A stretch of DNA of 64,000 nucleotides from Halichondria panicea (lineage: Eukaryota; Porifera; Demospongiae; Suberitida; Halichondriidae): NCBI RefSeq assembly GCF_963675165.1, contig NC_087381.1:1860001-1924000 (forward strand). Reading direction: 5' to 3'. This document shows positions 23,677 to 42,400 of this stretch, piece by piece. Below the pieces are notes generated by a model. That model was not told the origin of the DNA, did not search any database, and was given only the letters and a program-made list of their open reading frames with translations. The stretch's first letter is position 1; every line of letters starts with the position of its first letter. Position numbers and translations under genes: made by a program.

Positions 23677-24479
23677 ATTCTAAGCTGCCTGGCTGTGGTA
23701 CTGAAAATGTCAACCTATAACTCAGCTGTGCTTTGGGGCAATAAACTTCAGGAGATGCTGTTGAAATTTAACCATCCACTTTAGAACTGCCAAAAGCACG
23801 AAGGATTGGGCTATAAATAAACTGCGAAAGTGCGAAAATTAAAAGTTGATAAAGGATAGTTGACACTGTCAAGAAATCCTTACCAAATCGCGCTATGAGG
23901 TGGCAAGCATAATATATGAGTTACTTAGGCCTGAAGACATGCAAATAGCAACAAAGCCTAGTATTATGTATAGCAACTTGTAAGTACATTATTCGTACTA
24001 GATCATTATAACGAGTAACTTGTAATTATGCCTCGAGGCGTAGCCGCACGAGGGATACGGTAAAGCTGACCGTGTGTGTGTGTGTGTGTGTCTGTGTGTC
24101 TGTTCCAGCTGTAACTGCTCAACGGTTGCAATGCGACGAAAACTAACAGCTTCTATAGGCTTCTAGCCACGTTCTCTTGGATTTTGATTCGTGGATTAGC
24201 AAACTAAAGCTTCGTTCTCAAGTTATGGCTAGTTTGACTCACATTGAAGGCTGTTGCAGTCTCTTCAGAATCTTTCGTAGCATCATCTGTTCGCACAAAC
24301 TTTCTATTCAACACATGAGTTAGCCTTGCACTAAAGCGCTAGCTTTTTGTTAGCTACAAGAGTCAGAAAAGATCTGTTAAAACAGCTAGCTAGCTATAGT
24401 AGCCATTGTGCATGGACTTGATCTTTGGACACACCCTTCTTTAATTATTCCTGTGGATGCAATGTGCATGCGCGCTCAT

Positions 24480-25010
24480 CCCCACATGTTAGAGAATCCA
24501 GTGGCAGAATCAACTTTCTTGAGGTTCTGGTATACAGGTAAGCCACAAAACAAATGATACCATATAGACTAGATAATAATAGATTCATGTACACAAGTCT
24601 GGTAACAATAGATACATGTACACAAGTCTTTTCTTCTCAGTATTAATATAGATAGATGCACACTTTGCTTGTTTATATACTATACTGTCTGTGCTTAAAT
24701 TCTCAGTGCCTTTGACAAAGGTTTGCTCCCACTGTTTGGCTACAGGCCATTTAAATAACATGCAGTTGCTTCGGTATCGTTGATTTAATTCTGTGATTGA
24801 ATTGTACTTATCTCACAGGCTATATAATACTGACTATTATGCCTTTGACAAAGGTTTGCTCCCACTGTTTGGCTACAGGCCATTTAAACCCCACATCCTA
24901 ACAGAATCAATCTTCTTCTTTCTTGCTTCCTTCAGGTCCTGGTAAGCACTATACGTATTAAATAATGATACCATATACAATAGTCTAAGATAACATGTAT
25001 ATAAGTCTGA
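24480..25010 (+). repeat. local degenerate duplication
   Basis: TTTGACAAAGGTTTGCTCCC and the following CACTGTTTGGCTACAGGCCA occur at about 24,711 and again at about 24,842 with no change. The surrounding 'ccccacat..tta', 'agaatca' and 'gaggttctggta'/'caggtcctggta' pieces also repeat. Spacing is about 131 bp. No coding pattern. Confidence 0.6.
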
Positions 25011-26630
25011 CAGTTATAGATATTATGCAACTTTTTTATCAGCAGATTTTATTCAATTTGTTGTTGCAAAATGATTATAAACTTTTTTGAATTATGCAAA
25101 CAAACTTTTCCCTCTTCTATAACACTCTATTACTTTTGAGCGAAAGTAAATCATGGCGAGAGGCATTTGCAAGCGCCAGCTTGAGCACTAGTTAATTATA
25201 GTAGCTAGCTGCCAATAGCGAGTAAACCTTACAAATTCAAGGGAGAAACGACTGCATGCATGAGGTTAGAAATAATCAAAAATAATTTTGGGAATTACCA
25301 AAGGCTATGGATGCAATGTTGTTCTCGATCCTGAAGTTACGGCAACCATGCACACAACCATGCAGACATGCTTTCACTTCCACCATAGATAGAGTAAAGA
25401 GGGATTGGAAACGGAAGTACCCTCGAAGTACCATCTGTGTATCTCCACGGTTTTAATCGAGGCTTACTTTTTAACACGAGGGCTAAATATGAATAATTTA
25501 TGAGAATTGTTTTGCTCTCTGTAAGAAGTCCACGAGCAGTTCTGCTGCTATATAAACATCAACTTTCTCTAATACTTAAGGCCATTTGGGACACAGGACA
25601 CTATTTAGTTACAAAGCCTTAGCTATATCAAAGGTACTATAGGAACACAAGCATGAAAAGGCGCTCTGTGTACCTCTAGCTACTTCACGACAATCGAGAG
25701 TATATTTTCTTTGTTTCCAATTGATACCTACTATCAGGGGGCATGTGATTCAGTAATGGGGGTAGCTCTGAGATGTATGCTTTGGACAAAATAAATTTCC
25801 CGGGCTTTTGCGGGAGTTATGAGGAGATACACGGATGGTCCCAGAGCCACTACGTAGACTTCATTGTAAAACATCACGTGAATCACTTCCGTTTCCAATC
25901 CCTCCTTTACTCTATCTATGCTTCCACACACATGCAACGGAGACAACAACTGAAACTGAAACTGAATGGCTCCACAATCATGTGCATAAATTATACAGAC
26001 TGTACCCTATACATGCGTACACATATCCAATTTGAAAAACAACAACCAGTATGATTGTTTTGTAACGTACACTATTATATAAGGGAGGAACCATGGAATT
26101 TCAGAAGTAGCTGTGGCATACAATTAAAATACAAATGACATGGATCAATAATTATACCGTATACCGTACTATATGATAGCTAGCGCAGAATTTTGGAGGT
26201 ACTTTATTAAAATTATTTTGTGGAATGGCCTCTAAAAGAATTTCATTGTGGGTTGACTGCTTATACTGGAAACACTCCCAGGTCACGCCTTCAATCTTAT
26301 ACATGTAAATTCTATGTTTCTATAGGATTGCTAACCCCACGAAAACACCGAAAATTAAGCCCTCGCCAATTTTGCGACATACTAAGTATAATTATTATAC
26401 AGTATAGATCGTCGCTATTCTGGCTCTCCAAAGTATATACATGGCCACCTCAACTGATATATACCAGCCATTGGTTTGGCACGATATTAATTGCTACAGT
26501 AGCTAGACACAACATTCGCTGAAATGCGGCCACTCGCTATATACACTGGCTACACCAAACTAGGTTTAGTTTATTATGGCCTGATATAGTGTTTTGGGTG
26601 TAATGGATTAGAGAGCAAAATTATTAATTA

Positions 26631-26825
26631 CGTGTAGCTGGTAATTTCTGGGAGACAAGTTCTTTTTGTGGTTGGAGCTCAGACCACGAATATTTTACCC
26701 ACGAATGAAGCGACCTTTACCTGCAAGTACAAGCAGCAATCATGAAATATTATCCACAAAGTGACTAAATATTGCTTAACCATGAATGTTTTGTCCCCCA
26801 AAAATTACCGGCTATATATATACGG
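26631..26825. mobile_element. palindromic MITE, 12,090 family
   Basis: Starts CGTGTAGCTGGTAATTTCTG and ends CCAAAAATTACCGGCTATAT. It contains CACGAATATTTTACCCACGA and 'cacaaagtgactaaatattg'. More diverged than the copies at 12,090 and 51,039. Confidence 0.65.
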
Positions 26826-28302
26826 TGTCATCGAGACAGAAACGCAAATTTATAAATTTGTCATTACAATCGAGGTATAGGTACGTACTGCCTTTTATAG
26901 CCGCGGCTATTTTCTGAAATGTGACCACCTCATTATTAATTCCGGCCAAGCTGCACGTACTGTCTCAAGGGTAGGGTTGGTAGATATGCTCAAGATAATT
27001 ATTACAAGAGTTCATTAGGAACAGTATGCAACTCCACTTAAAACCGTAGTGGGCGTTTCTTCCAACCTACGTCGCAACCACATGCATGCTGTTGTATAAA
27101 CTAATTTGCAATGAATAACATAGTGATGATTGTGATAATTATCATTAATTTACAACTGCCAGTAGGAAAGGCAATGCATGAAGTAGTTACTAATTGCCTT
27201 TCCTGCCCAGCTAGTCTGCGACATGCAGAGGATGTTCGACACGGTCAAAAGGTCATTAATGAATTAACCACGTGCTCTATGTTTCTATTGGAGATCCAAC
27301 CTGATGCTAATTCGTCGATGTACCCCAGCTCTACTTCTTTCATCATTTTGATCAGTTCTCTCAATTCAAAATAATAACAATCAATCCGATGTACCCCTCA
27401 GGTACATCAGTAGGAAGCGAGAAATTCTAGCTTAACCTTTTGAACTCTACACCATACCCATTTTCACCAACGCTTTGGAAACGCATGAAGTATAGCAGTG
27501 CTTACAAGCATTAGCAGCCTTCAAAGACATTGCTTAGACTAAGCCTTATAGTTCTTTTACATAAAAAAAAAGCTTCTTAGAACTATTAATGTGCCTTCAA
27601 ACGATTAAAATATAGTTTGCGTTATGCGTGTTAAGTACTAACGCATTGGATCCAAAGGCCTGGAATGCAATACGCATTAGGTCCAAAGGTCAAGAATGCA
27701 GTACGCAATAATTTTCTGGTGTCATTATCATTGACTTTTTGATACTGTCGAACCTCCTATGGTTTGCGACATAGGTCTGGAGGAATGCTTTTTATGTACG
27801 CAATATACAGTGTATTGGAGTTGCGTACTCTAGCTTCCTAATGAACTCTTGTTATTACCTATAAGAATTTACTGTTATGCTATTACCCCATGCTCAACAA
27901 CATCGATCAGCCTATAATTAATTGCCTATTATTCCCACATTATTCCTCCAAGGCACAACATAGACCCCATGCATAATTATGTCATCGCACAAGTATTATA
28001 ACATCAATCCATTCGATCTACATTTATTTATAAGAATGCACCATAAAAAAAGACCAAAACATATATTGTTCCCTAAAGGTGTCCGTTATAGAGGGATTTC
28101 ACTGTATTATTCTACCAACTTCTACTCGAGGGTGCATGGCCAGATTAACGAGAGTCTATATACTGTCTACGTATAATTAATTTTTATAGTTATAATAGTC
28201 ATTATTAGAATAATAAAGATTTATGAGACATACTATAATTAATAGTGATTAAAAACAGTGACTCTACAAGCCAGTCATTGCAACACAAGAAGACGGACAA
28301 AA

Positions 28303-33163
<4,861 letters not shown>

Positions 33164-33305
33164 TCTCTCCAGTAGCCACAGCAGAATATCGAACACAATG
33201 GAATATGGTAGGACTCCAAACGCTGTAAATACTAGTACTATAATTATTATTCAGTATTGTACTGAATTCCTATAACTGATCATGTGTTCATTAAAAACAC
33301 ATTAC

Positions 33306-33606
33306 ATCATCTCTTTTCGTTTTTGTTGACTCAGCAGTAGTGTCTATGTACTTCTGCTAGTCTCTATTTTAGCCGCCCTCTAAAAGTTGGGCGGCCTAAT
33401 CGCAAGTCTATGTTATAGAGGGCAATTTATTCATGAGACAATATTTATGCACGGTTTCTGTCGGCTGATTCTGTTGACAACTAGTTGTGTTTGGTGTCTG
33501 TGATGATTACTGGACCTAACCCTATCAGCACATAATACCCATACTAGCTAGATGTGCCTAGATCCAGTCATGTTCTACTGCTGAGTCAGCAAAAACGAAA
33601 AGCAAT
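33306..33606. mobile_element. insertion with inverted ends, absent from the duplicate segment
   Basis: CTTTTCGTTTTTGTTGACTC at the left and GAGTCAGCAAAAACGAAAAG at the right are near-perfect inverted ends around about 300 bp. The duplicated segment at 38.9 kb runs from 'aaaacacattacatcatct' into unrelated sequence without this element, so it probably inserted after the duplication. Confidence 0.6.
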
Positions 33607-33934
33607 TTGGCCTGGAATGTCATTAAAAGTAGTGAAAGTTCAAGTGATGTCCGACCTCCTCTGGGCTACCACGCATGCGTGCACTTCATTGACATTGCCT
33701 GTATATATGCAGGTCTCATTTAGTCGGGCACCGCCGCTCTCTACCGTTGCCCGGAAGGAGGGCGGCAGAGCTCGACTAGGTCTCATCATGGTCTCATTCA
33801 CAAAGACTGCACATTAATCTCATGTACATGTAACCATAGATTATCTATGATGTAACAGACTGGACATTGCAGAAATAAGAGTGGCATAGACAATAGTACA
33901 AGTTAGTCTATAAGTGGTGATATAGGCTAATCCG

Positions 33935-34931
33935 TCAAAACTCATCAGTCAGTAAGCTTTTTTATCCAGGACTGTCGACTAGCGATGGAGTGCTGGATGA
34001 GTGTGAGTGGTTGAGCCGTAAAAAGGTAGTGGGGACGTGTCTCTATCAGACATCTCTGCACACGCCCTCCACGGACCAACAGCCTCACTTAAGCCTGCAG
34101 GAGGATACATAATAATTTTTTATTGTTTAAAACTACCTGATCAAAAATGAAAACCAATACACTATGTCAAGAGTATAGTCTTGACTGTGTGCATAGAAAA
34201 ACAACAGGCAGCAATTGCAAGACACATAATTATTATGTCAGAGTATTAAAGTTATAGTTCTCAGGTATAAGGTCACTGTCACTGTATTGAGCATCAACGT
34301 AGCTACATGTACACATATTTGCTGGCTCGACAGTAATCGTAGCATGTGACATGTCCAGTCAGCATAATATAATTATAGAACAACTCACAAATGAAGCATA
34401 AAGTCAACAAGCACACCATGCACACTCACCATTCCCTTTAGTGACACTCCTGTTGTGAGTACTGTCAATCGTGTGTGAGGTGTGAGGGGGTTGATAGCCC
34501 ACAAGGCCGGAGACAGTGGCCCCGTCCTTCCATAGATCACCAATGCTCACCACTGTGGGAGAGGACAGTGCCCTCGACTCAATCCTAGAATGTGTAATGT
34601 GCAATGTGCAATGTGCATGCTATAATTATGATAATGTTGGAGACAATGTGAAAAGTACATATTTTGCTATGTGCATATACTTACGTAGAAATCCAAGTCC
34701 ACGAAATGAATTAGACATTCAAACATTAATTTTAGATAGCGAAAAACGAAACAATTAGAAAGAGTACAGCTAGTTCTATAAATAAAAATGGAAAAATGGA
34801 CCTATTCAGATCTTTCATTACCATCTGTCTGGCCATGTACCTTCTCATGCATAGCGGACTGGATGGTCTCCACTGCATCTGATGCGTCAGACTCTTTGCT
34901 TTCACTCAGCTCAATGTCATGTGATCTGCGC
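33935..34931 (-). pseudogene. partial duplicate of IQCE exons 13-15, broken
   Basis: Three segments match the last exons of the intact IQCE gene: 34931-34802 (exon 13, third IQ motif), 34584-34430 (exon 14, SIGDLWKDGATVSGLVGYQP) and 34094-33935 (exon 15). In the exon 13 copy a 4-bp CATG insertion after SAM shifts the frame and destroys the IQ motif. The exon 15 copy loses frame after MSDRDTSPLPF and stops early. No copies of exons 1-12 occur nearby, so this is a 3' fragment from the segmental duplication that also copied the NIDO gene first exon. The GNAT gene in the intact exon 14-15 intron is absent here. Confidence 0.85.
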
Positions 34932-35206
34932 CTGGTAATTATACTTAACCCTTTCCCCGTTTTAATTAAAACAAGAAAATGCAGAATAAATAACAATTTT
35001 CTTTAAAAATTCATATATCCTGAACCATGCATACATTGAAATGACTTGTAACTATAGTAGCGCAGACCCCAGAGGTATCTTGACACCATCTTTGTTACCT
35101 AACAACTGACCACCCCCACTAATTAGCAATTGTTTATAAACATTCACAATTATGTACACAAATAATATTGTATGAGGGCACAGAGTGGCTAAAGACACTA
35201 AATAAG

Positions 35207-35571
35207 TGTTCTCAATCAGGATCTGCAAAAAGTTCTCTGTGAGGTCGTACCAGCAGACGCCCTTTTCCCGGGAAATGCTTTCTTCACCTACACACAGGTT
35301 TACAAGTTCAATGGTGACTCATGATGTCCACTGCTGTACTAAATACAGTTATACTGAAGCTATCAAGGCTACAGATGCTACTCTAGACTTACCAGATCCA
35401 AGAAGTTTATCCATCGCAAGAGCTTCTTCCTCAGGCCTTCAGGCTCTATAAATATAGCTTGAGGTAGCTTTTTATCTAGCTATGATCCCATTCACTATCC
35501 TCTCACTCAACAAGGCCATAAGCATCGATATTCTCACTGTCTAGCTGCTCTAGAACCTCACTGAGGTTGTA
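35207..35571 (-). pseudogene. possible three-exon fragment, unrecognised
   Basis: Three short minus-strand pieces join in one frame with consensus splice sites: 35571-35507 (YNLSEVLEQLDSENIDAYGL), 35436-35393 (PEEEALAMDKLLGSG) and 35287 down to about 35,210 (EESISREKGVCWYDLTENFL). Phases match at both junctions (2 then 1). The reading is acidic and plausible, but neither start nor stop was found and the family is not recognised. It could be a remnant of a gene captured in the duplicated region, or part of a gene whose other exons I missed. Chance in-phase joining is possible with pieces this small. Confidence 0.3.
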
Positions 35572-38500
35572 CTACGAAGATCTTGAAACATTATTAATTA
35601 AACGGTCACTTTTCTTTCGACATTACTGTACAAAGCGTACCTCGAGGCAGCATATTAAAGATACCACGTGAAAGAGCAGCTCAATGCGCATGTGCTGGTA
35701 CCTACAGCGTGCAACACAGCGAATTTTTGAAAATTACCACTAGAGTGGCTGTCATAATTATGACGGTTTCAACGGGGAAAGGGTTAATTTAGCGTTAATT
35801 ACAAATTCGCTAAAATTAGTACCCGTTTGTAATAGTAACAATAAGGTAGAGATGTCAGACCGGAAGTAGTGCGTGGGCGTATTTTCTTACAGTAATTCAA
35901 TGGTAAAAAACGGGACCAGAAAGTGAGTGAACAAGAAGGGCTTTCCGCAAGCCCTGGAAGAGTCTAGCAAACAACAGCTGTTCCCAAGGGTAAAAAATAG
36001 CGTAGAATTTGATTTTTATAACAGTTTTTTATGATTTTAGCATTTGATGCTTGTTTTGTGTGTGATTTTTCTCAAAGGTGATCATCATTTTGGCAACCAA
36101 ACATGAAAATGAACAAAAACACAAGTGAGCATGTCTTTCATCTCTAACTCTCTCCAGATTATACAAAAAGTTGCTACAATAAGCTTTTATTTCTTGCGGA
36201 ATCACATATTGCATGGATAGATGGGTGGAGCTGAGAATAGAAATGCAGTAAAATCAAGCCAAGTGTACCAATAGCTGTATTTATTTCTTAGAAGTTCCTA
36301 GAAGTTACTGAAAGTAATTATTGAAGCAATCTGAAAGCCTCTGTTGAAAAGAAACAAGAAAGATTGGAGAGAATTCCAGGGACAACAATGTAATCTACCA
36401 AAACTATTAAATTGCAAGAAATGATTCAATTTGCACACAAAAAAGACAAGAGTAATCTACTGTATTAATTAGAAGCTGTCAACAGAGTTGTATCATAGAT
36501 TTATAGTTCTATGGCCTTAAATCTACATCACACTAAAAACGAATTATTTAGACCAAATGAAATTGACAGAAAAGTTGCTTATAAACATCAAGAAACAGAT
36601 ACAAGCGTAAGGTGGACATTGATGAGAGTTCTGAAACGTGATACAATATACTGAAAAGATAGCATGGTTACTTTAAATCCAAAAGAACTCTCTGAAGCAG
36701 GAGACATCATACTATTATAGGGACATCATAAAGATATACATTACAGAAACATTATAAACTTAATAATAGATATCAAATGGTTACAATGTTAACTCCCGAG
36801 TCCTGAGTGTCCATTTCATACTTTTTTAATTAAAAGAGAATAGACCAAGCGGTTCAGCAGATATTCTAACTATAAGATCATTTCCGGTATTAACAACAAA
36901 TTTCATAAGTCCCGCCCAAGTACATTAAAATGCGGTAAATTTTTGTACGAATTTTTCCCTGACTAGTGTTCTTCAAAACGCTGTATCTCTGCATTCGCTT
37001 GACCAAATCCAGTGCAGTAAAGTTTTTCTGGTTTGCCTAGAGTGTTCAAAAGAGATAGTAATACATAGGAGTTACAAATAGCAAAAATGAAAATCGGTCT
37101 GACATCGCTAAATAAGGTAATAAGTTGGGTGATTTTCGTATTTAGCGATGCTGCGCATTTGAATATAGTTGTGTACAGCGGCTGAGCACATATCCGACTA
37201 GAAAAACATTTGCAATGTGAAAAATTGCTAGGATTGGCCGGGGGAACCACCAAAAAGCATGGAAACAAGAATCAGACGAGAGCATAACTCCAATCCGTTA
37301 CAACGTCATTCACATGTACTGCATGGTAGTTTTCCATGTTTTCCCGGCCAATCCAAGTAGTTTTTACTGGTGGGGTGATGACCGATCTCTATATATATAC
37401 ATCCATTTTGGAATGTGCGGGCGTATAATCATGATGATTTGTGATGAATTTATGTTCCTACTACATGCATTGTTGAGCACAGATATACACAGTTCATCCA
37501 TGCGTATAGTGACATGCAGTACTGGTGACATGCATGGAATGTGGAATGATGTGGTGGATGGAAGCTGGTAGATGGATCTGGAACACAGTCTATATACATC
37601 AATCTCCTTTATAATTCCTAATTGTGCATGATGCTATAATGTAACGTATTAACACACAACATAGTTGTGTACAGCTATAGAGCTAGTGCAGTGAAAGTGC
37701 TAGTTCCCGGGAGCCTTGGCACTGCGCACTTAGCCTCGAGACAAGCCGTTCATTATCCGGCTGGTCTCGAGGCTACTGCATGCGCATGCACTGTCCACGT
37801 AGTTTGCTCCATGCAGCTCTGTGGGTATGGGTGGCTTTAGTCATGGAGGAGGAGCTAGCCAGGGCGGGGCTCAGAGTGTTTGCATTTCTTTGACAGCGTG
37901 GCACTAGAGAACTCTGGTGTCAAACGGTAAGCAATACCGTAATTGATGTAATTACAGAGCCAGAAAAAATGGGTTAGACAACTGTGTAGTGAAGGAAGTC
38001 AAAGATGCAGGATGATTGTCTTGACGTCTCAAACAAGCCTTTTTATATAAGCGCCATAATTCCAGCAACGGTTGGCGCTTTTTTAGGACCTAAAAAATTA
38101 AGCTGATGCTGACGTGGTGCTTAAATTATGGTGGCGCTGTAATTACATCAATTACATGCAGTAGTACCTGTAGCTAGCTACCTATTGACAGAGCAAGCTT
38201 CTTCTCAATGCTTTCTTTTTGCTTTCTGGTAGTTTGAACGTGAGTTACCATGGTAGAGGAGTAAATGCGCAATTATAGCTAGCCAATGACATAATTATAA
38301 CACTCATACTATGGTTGCGGGATTTATGGCAACATATTCCCCACTTGCATGGGGTCTGTATCATAGCATAGATAAAGAAGAGAGGGATTGGCAACGGAAA
38401 TTAAAACGTAGACTTTTGTGCAGGGGTGTGGCTTAATCCTGAAACGATGCGTGTTGTCCCCCACCATAACGCCGCAAAACACTTTTTTTATGTTTGAGGC

Positions 38501-38742
38501 CTTACACAGAGCTTTCTAAGACTCCCCAAAACTTCATTTCCATGCTTCTTGATGATGTGTATTATGTGGAAATTCCCAAAAATTTTTCTAGATTGTTGAG
38601 AAAGAGCTTGCAGTACATAGCGCTTTTTCACCTCTTTTTTATGGCTATGCATCAATAGCACCTATAATACTATAGATTATTTATGCGCTCTTGAAATACA
38701 GCTATGTATACAGCTAGCTCTGCATGGATATCCTCAACTCAC
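35572..38742. other. 3.2-kb region without recognisable genes
   Basis: AT-rich and non-coding by eye. About 37,110-37,450 contains repeats shared with the window start (GATTGGCCGGGGGAA) and with 44,325-44,400 (GATTTTCGTATTTAGCGATG). A hairpin TAGCCTCGAGACAAGCC...GGTCTCGAGGCTA lies at 37,733-37,775. At 38,365-38,400 is a fragment of the 8,941 repeat. Inverted 'attacatcaatt' blocks near 37,950 and 38,140 suggest a further palindromic element (ends GTAATTGATGTAATTACAG and its complement). Confidence 0.5.
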
Positions 38743-38803
38743 CTAGTCCATTGGTTCTAAGCGAAAATAAAAGGAACAGGAAAGTCACTGATTGAACAAA
38801 CAT
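38743..38803 (-). CDS. orphan duplicate of the NIDO gene signal-peptide exon
   Basis: A copy of exon 1 at 33,103-33,163: ATG at 38,803, the same encoded signal peptide (MFVQSVTFLFLLFSLRTNG) and the same donor (CTAG|GTGAGT). About 140 bp of flanking sequence on both sides is also duplicated, including the region upstream of the ATG. No NIDO exon 2 follows before 33 kb. It is either dead duplication debris or an upstream alternative first exon 5.6 kb ahead of the normal one. Confidence 0.7.
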
Positions 38804-39466
38804 TCTCTCCAGTAGCCACAACAGAGTATCTAACACAATGGCTAGAATGGTAGGACTCCAAACGCGCGCTATACCTAGCTGAAAGGCTATTGAGTGCATG
38901 TGTTTATCATTAAAAACACATTACATCATCTTCAACAGAGTGCAAACCTCGCTACGCATGCGCACACAGTGATTGTTCTCTTGGCTCTGATCTGGACCTA
39001 ATAATCTCACATAAGAAAGCTAGATCTATATGCATTCAATCTGTATAATGGTCGACACACAGGAAAGCTAGATTTAAGTTCGACCGTCCAGGCTCCGGTT
39101 TAGCCACTCCTGGCTGTTGCTGAGGTTTAAGACTGTGAGTCGACGTCCCTCAGCATCTGCCAAGACTCCACACCAAGTATCAAAGCCTACATGTTCACCA
39201 AAAGTCCAGGTAGAACTCCTTTTGCCTCGACGTCAACCACCACCGCCGCCACCACCGCCATGGAAAATCTCGATAGGGACCCGAACATAACCTCGCTTCG
39301 CTCAGAATTATCGTTATGCCTACCACGCATGCGCGCACTTCATTGCTTGCTCTGGTCTAGGTACTGTATAATCTCATGTACATGCATGTAACAGACTGGA
39401 CATTGCAATAGCATAACAAATAAGAGTGGCATAGTACAAGCTATAAGTGGTGATATAGCTAATCTG

Positions 39467-42400
39467 TCAAAATTCATCAATCAGTAAGCTTTTTTCTCCA
39501 GGACTGTCGACTAGCGAGATAGTGCTGGATGAGTGTGAGTGGTTGAGCCGTAAAAAGGCAGAGGGGACTAAAGGAGGCGTGTCTCCATCAGACATCTCTG
39601 CACATGCCCTCCACGGACCAACATCCTCACTTAAGCCTGCAGAAGGATAGATATGTCATGCATAGTAAAACTATACATGTACCTGATCGAAAATAGAAGC
39701 CATGCAATACTGTACGTGTACATGTACCATGCAGGGCTTCATAGAGGGGGGGCACAGGGGGGCGCTCGCCCCCCCTGACAATTGTATTGAAAATATAGGC
39801 CATAACGCACTGTGTTACAGCTGGTGACACACCAACCAAACAAAGAGCGTTGCCTTAATATTCATAACAACAATAGAGTTCTTTAAGATTAATTAAACTG
39901 CTATTCTTCTACTCTTTCTGTTCCATACGTCCATAATTTCTTCTTCTAAGTTACTATCTGTAAGTACAGGGGGTACGTGATTCAAGAGCGATTTTCATTA
40001 AGTGAGAAAGGTTTGTGTCGCTTAGGCTATATGGCTTTTACCTAGTATTCAGCCCAGGCAATTGCATTTTTATTACATTCCATAATACTATATTAGTACT
40101 TAATAACAATACCCCTAATCGCCTCGCCCCCCCCCCCTATTTTTCTGAAAATGTTGATTTGCCCCCCTGTCAATTTGTTCTGTATGAAGGCCTGTGTACA
40201 CTATAATACAGTGACGGAAATTCTAGGAATGTATCATGTACACATTAGGTGCATCTTCAATAGAACCCATAATTTACCGCAGGATTTTGGGACTATATTC
40301 TCAATGTAAATAGACTTTACTAGGTATCTTAAGATGCAACTGCCCAGTGATGAGGGAAATTCTAGGAATGATAACATGTATATAATTTAAACAAAGCATA
40401 AGCCATAATTAACCATGCACAGGACTTCGGGGCCATTCTCAACGTAAATAGACTTAAGTTTACTATGGTATCTTAAGGTATAAATTGTGTGCATCTTTAA
40501 TAACAACTATTATCACTCTATTATACAGATACAGCATGCTCTTTGACTCAAATTGTTCCAGCATTTAATCAGATGAACAAGCTGAGTATATTTGCAAGAT
40601 CCTTAGCTACTGCAGCTATGCCAACCTTCAGAAGTGCTACTGCAAGAGATGCTGCTTCTATTACTAGGATGGCCATTCAAGAAGGCTGGCACGTTGGACC
40701 GTATGATTTCCCTACATTTTTCGAATTTGATCCAAAGAACTACTATATTGGAGAGGTTGATGGAAAGTATGCATGTCAAATTGGTGGGATTGAGTTCCCT
40801 AAACACCACTATCACGGAGGTGGTATGATTGTTGCTGAGGAATTTCGAGGGATGAGCTATAGCACAGCATGTGTTAAGTATGGCCTGAGCCTCGTTGATA
40901 AGAGATACACAATTGGAACAGACATCAGTTTGACTGCACTAGCACAATTCGAGTTTTTTGGATTTAAAAAATTCTGGAACACATAATTATGTTGTAATGT
41001 TAGATATCGAGAAAATCACTAAATCTGGCGTAGACGAGAACACTTCAATCTTTGTTATGCCGATCCAGAATGTAGATCTCGACAAACTACTGCAGTATGA
41101 CCACAGAGTGTTTGGTACGCCACGAGACAAGCTAATGACAAGATGGATCAACACTCCGGGAAGCTTTGGATGGGCAGCAATCGATCACAGCAATAACATA
41201 ACCGGCTACATTGTTCTGAAACAAGTCATTCGAGGAGGGGGAACAGAAATCGGCCTAGCTATGGCCCCTTTGTTTGCTAACGACAAGGATACTGCTAAGA
41301 TACTAATAAAGACAGCAGGCCAAGAGTGTCTAGCTAATCCAGCCATCCCAAAGACAAAGCTGGAGTTGTTTCATCCGGCGGGGGATATTTGTGGAGAGGG
41401 TGCTGCAGAGCTGATGGATGAGCTGGGAGCTGAGATGACTCATATCGCTCACAGGGTTTACACCAACGGGATACCAGAAGGAAGACAAACAAGAATGATC
41501 TACGGTATTACATCACCGACCTGTGACTAACAAAAACTTTTGCAATGTGACAGTATATATACGTATATCGTATCCATGCATGTACATGCATTTATAACTG
41601 TATAGTGGCTGCTATTATTTTTGAGACTTAAATTTAGACACTCGTGTAATGATGTATATATATTATATAGGTCTATACGTTAACTTGCTCACGCATGCAG
41701 TTCCATTATAATTCTTGTTCGGTATACCGTATATGCTTGATCAGAGGCCGCTCTTGTATAAAGGCCGCACTCAAATAGTAGCCTCAGTGAACTCTGACTC
41801 TAACATTTCTGAACGTGGCAGACAAAAAAATTATTAATACTATAGCAGCTAGCTAGCTACATGTACATAGTTACTAGGTACAGGTAGCAGCTTGTTAGTG
41901 CTTCTCAAAGACTTTCTCAGGGCAGAGTTCAGGTGAAAAGAACTTTTTGTTGGCAAACTAAAGGTTGTTGAATTACCTAGAGCTAATGAACGCCGCTCTT
42001 GAACAGTGGCCTGTCTTGAATTGTAGCCTCCTCTTCCAGCAAAATGAAACATTTAGTAGCCGCGGCTCCTGATCAAGCATATACAGTATATATACTAATG
42101 ACAGCATTGCCTATAAAGGGAAGTGCATACACATACATGTACGCAATACTAACAATTTAAAGCAACATGTTGTATTTATGCTGAACCCATGCGGCAGTAT
42201 ATATACATGCATGTGCATGATGGGGATCAAATAACTCTCAAACTGATTCCATACATGTACACGCATGCACTTAAAGGGCTTTGGTTCAGTCAATATAATG
42301 TGTATATATAATATAGGACATGCACCCATAATTATATCTCCTCTTAATATACCCCTGCATGCAAGAAAAAAGGCCAACAACCATGCATGCATGCAAGGAT

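Larger units (their letters stand above)
23677..28302. other. 4.6-kb intergenic region, repeats only
   Basis: No gene could be supported between the receptor start and the NIDO gene stop. Contents read by eye: (TG)n repeat with CTCGAGGCGTAGCCGCACGAG hairpin-like head (24,030-24,310); a local duplication (24,480-25,010); the inverted partner of the 8,941 repeat (25,385-25,925); a palindromic MITE (26,631-26,825); a repeat shared with 56,410-56,620 (about 27,020-27,200); a repeat shared with 55.3-55.5 kb and 57.9 kb (27,590-27,850); and half a Tigger MITE (28,053-28,106). The 27,111 open frame overlaps a repeat and has no support. Confidence 0.6.

Noticed and set aside
23488..23784. 98-codon plus-strand frame over the receptor first exon
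   Set aside because: It is the antisense shadow of the signal-peptide exon and its upstream region.
27111..27374. 87-codon frame starting with a hydrophobic, signal-like stretch
   Set aside because: The first third lies in a dispersed repeat also found at 56.5 kb, and no splice or family support was seen.
33554..33817. 87-codon plus-strand frame
   Set aside because: It begins inside the inverted end of the 33,306-33,606 insertion and has no further support.
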